Source: Prorocentrum cordatum (taxonomy: Eukaryota > Sar > Dinophyceae > Prorocentrales > Prorocentraceae). From it: a DNA stretch of 42,500 nucleotides. Positions 41,447 through 42,500 of the stretch are shown here, piece after piece. The stretch spans positions 165,001 through 207,500 of the forward strand of contig CAUYUJ010017844.1 of NCBI GenBank assembly GCA_963575745.1, written 5' to 3'. Made by a program: the position numbers and the translations under genes. The notes under the pieces were generated by a model. The model had not been told where the DNA came from, made no database searches, and saw only the letters and a program-made list of their open reading frames with translations. The first letter of the stretch is position 1, and each line of letters starts with the position of its first letter.

Positions 41447-42500
41447 TTAGATCTTTAGGTTTTCTGGGCAACCATCTCTGGCCCCATTGGTCCAGGACCA
41501 GGGTTCGCACGGGCCCGACCCCCCCCCCTTTAGTGTATTCAGGGAGATCCACTGGCGCACTTTCCTTCTCATGGCCGGTTCCTTGGCAACCGCTCGTATC
41601 GCAGATAAGGCTTCCTTCCGAAAACCCAAGACATCGCCCATATCAGTGCGCACCAGATGCCCGGGGGAGATAAACCATCCCAGGTCCCGCATAGCCAATA
41701 AGGTAGCACCCGCAGGTCCAGCGACCCTGGTCCATGGGCTGGGATGATTGTATATAACCTGGATCTGTTTAGCCCATGTCCGTTGCACAACATCGCCAGG
41801 CACTGCGCGGTCTCGATAAAGGAGAGACCATTGGTAGATGGGGGCGCACCACGCCATGGCCTGAGGGCCAGACTGGTGCCCCTGTAGGCAGGAGGTGACC
41901 CGAGCCGAGGTAGCGGCCCCTGGTGCATGCCAGGAGCTTCGCAGAATACGCTAGCCGTGGGGGAGCTCCGTGCGCCCCCACTCCGTAGGCCATGGCCGGC
42001 GGCATGGCCCGGCGCACAAAACGCGCAGCCAACTTGCCAGCGCGACGCGCCGATCGGAACCTTGGCACCCGACGACCGACAGCGCACACTCTCGACCGCA
42101 GCTTGGTGTACCGAAGGGGGCGCCCTGAGGAAATATGAACACCCAAGATTTCGAGGGCGCTGCAATAGGTGTACCCCAAGGATCGGACCATTCTGCACAC
42201 CCGACGCCCAAGTTGAGGGTTGCTAGAAGTGACCTTCATCTTGTTCCGAGCCGCAGGCAACCCCAAACTATCCAGAACGCCCACAAATATCCTCAACATC
42301 TTGGGGGAATCAGCAAGGAGCTTCTGCACAGAACCCGAGACATCCAGGGTAAGAACGTCTGCGTACAGGTCGATTGTGCGTGCTATGCTGGCCGCGCGCT
42401 TATACAGTGCGTCAAAGGGCGTGAGCATGATACACTGCAAAGCGAACATGGCGAAACCGCATCCTGGCAGCACTCCACGCCGAGCCGAAGTAACATCAGA
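41447..42500 (-). pseudogene. LINE-type reverse transcriptase fragment, second copy, runs off the window
   Basis: Minus-strand frame open at the window edge. It starts within the RT motif B region (RRGVLPGCGFAMFALQC, near 42440-42495) and continues through motif C, DLYADVLTLDVSG (near 42335-42375). The second aspartate of YxDD is valine (codon 42354-42356). LEILGVHISSGR and RRAGKLAARFVRRAMPPAMAYGVGAHG are the post-RT thumb pattern also seen in the 21-23.6 kb element, so both belong to one broad family. The frame slips near 41870 and then ends with TAA at 41447-41449 (CPENLKI*). No RNase H is present before the stop. Confidence 0.75.

Overview
The window is nuclear DNA of a dinoflagellate. No ribosomal or housekeeping gene fixes the species, but several things agree: high GC, very many micro- and minisatellites, a PIF1/Helitron-type helicase pseudogene, a Ty1/copia element with the architecture seen in dinoflagellates, LINE-type reverse transcriptases, and a relict of the trans-spliced leader directly before the ATG of a single-exon gene at 39.8-41.0 kb. 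Almost everything recognisable is a mobile element in some state of decay. Only one uninterrupted protein-coding gene is convincing: minus strand, 39815-40993, function unknown.

Layout. 1-2.24 kb: degenerate CTA and CAT/CAC microsatellites. 2.25-4.40 kb: about 14 copies of a ~160-bp satellite, abutting the 5'-truncated end of a Helitron-like Rep/PIF1 helicase pseudogene (4.48-8.53 kb, plus strand, three frame changes). 8.56-11.14 kb: GGA, CCT, CAC and CCT arrays, a 203-bp direct duplication and a minisatellite. 11.145-19.948 kb: a full-length copia retrotransposon with both LTRs, inserted inside that minisatellite, which resumes at 19.95 kb. Its body reads gag, zinc knuckle, protease, Cys-rich repeats, a methyltransferase-like PPC domain, integrase, RT and RNase H. 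It carries stops and frameshifts and is itself interrupted by a ~0.32-kb inverted-repeat element. 20.0-21.0 kb: more microsatellites. 21.1-23.64 kb: a LINE RT-RNase H pseudogene on the minus strand, its 5' side replaced by a CCT/AGG array (23.67-24.12 kb). 24.3-32.2 kb: no recognisable gene, but pentanucleotide arrays and several perfect hairpins. 32.53-38.83 kb, minus strand: a decayed transposase-like gene in one long frame broken by four TGA codons and one frameshift, with a candidate GC-AG intron made of inverted AT-rich repeats. Hairpin-containing repeats lie on both sides of it. 39.8-41.0 kb: the intact gene with its leader relict. 41.45-42.5 kb: a second LINE RT fragment, running off the window, with a mutated catalytic YxDD box.

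How it fits together: this is a nested transposon graveyard. The LINE and copia RTs could have supplied the machinery that retroposes spliced-leader mRNAs, which is the likeliest origin of the 39.8-41.0 kb gene. Most in-frame stops in the dead elements are TGA where CGA would be the simplest ancestor, consistent with CpG-methylation decay. All family assignments come from motifs read by eye; no database search was possible.
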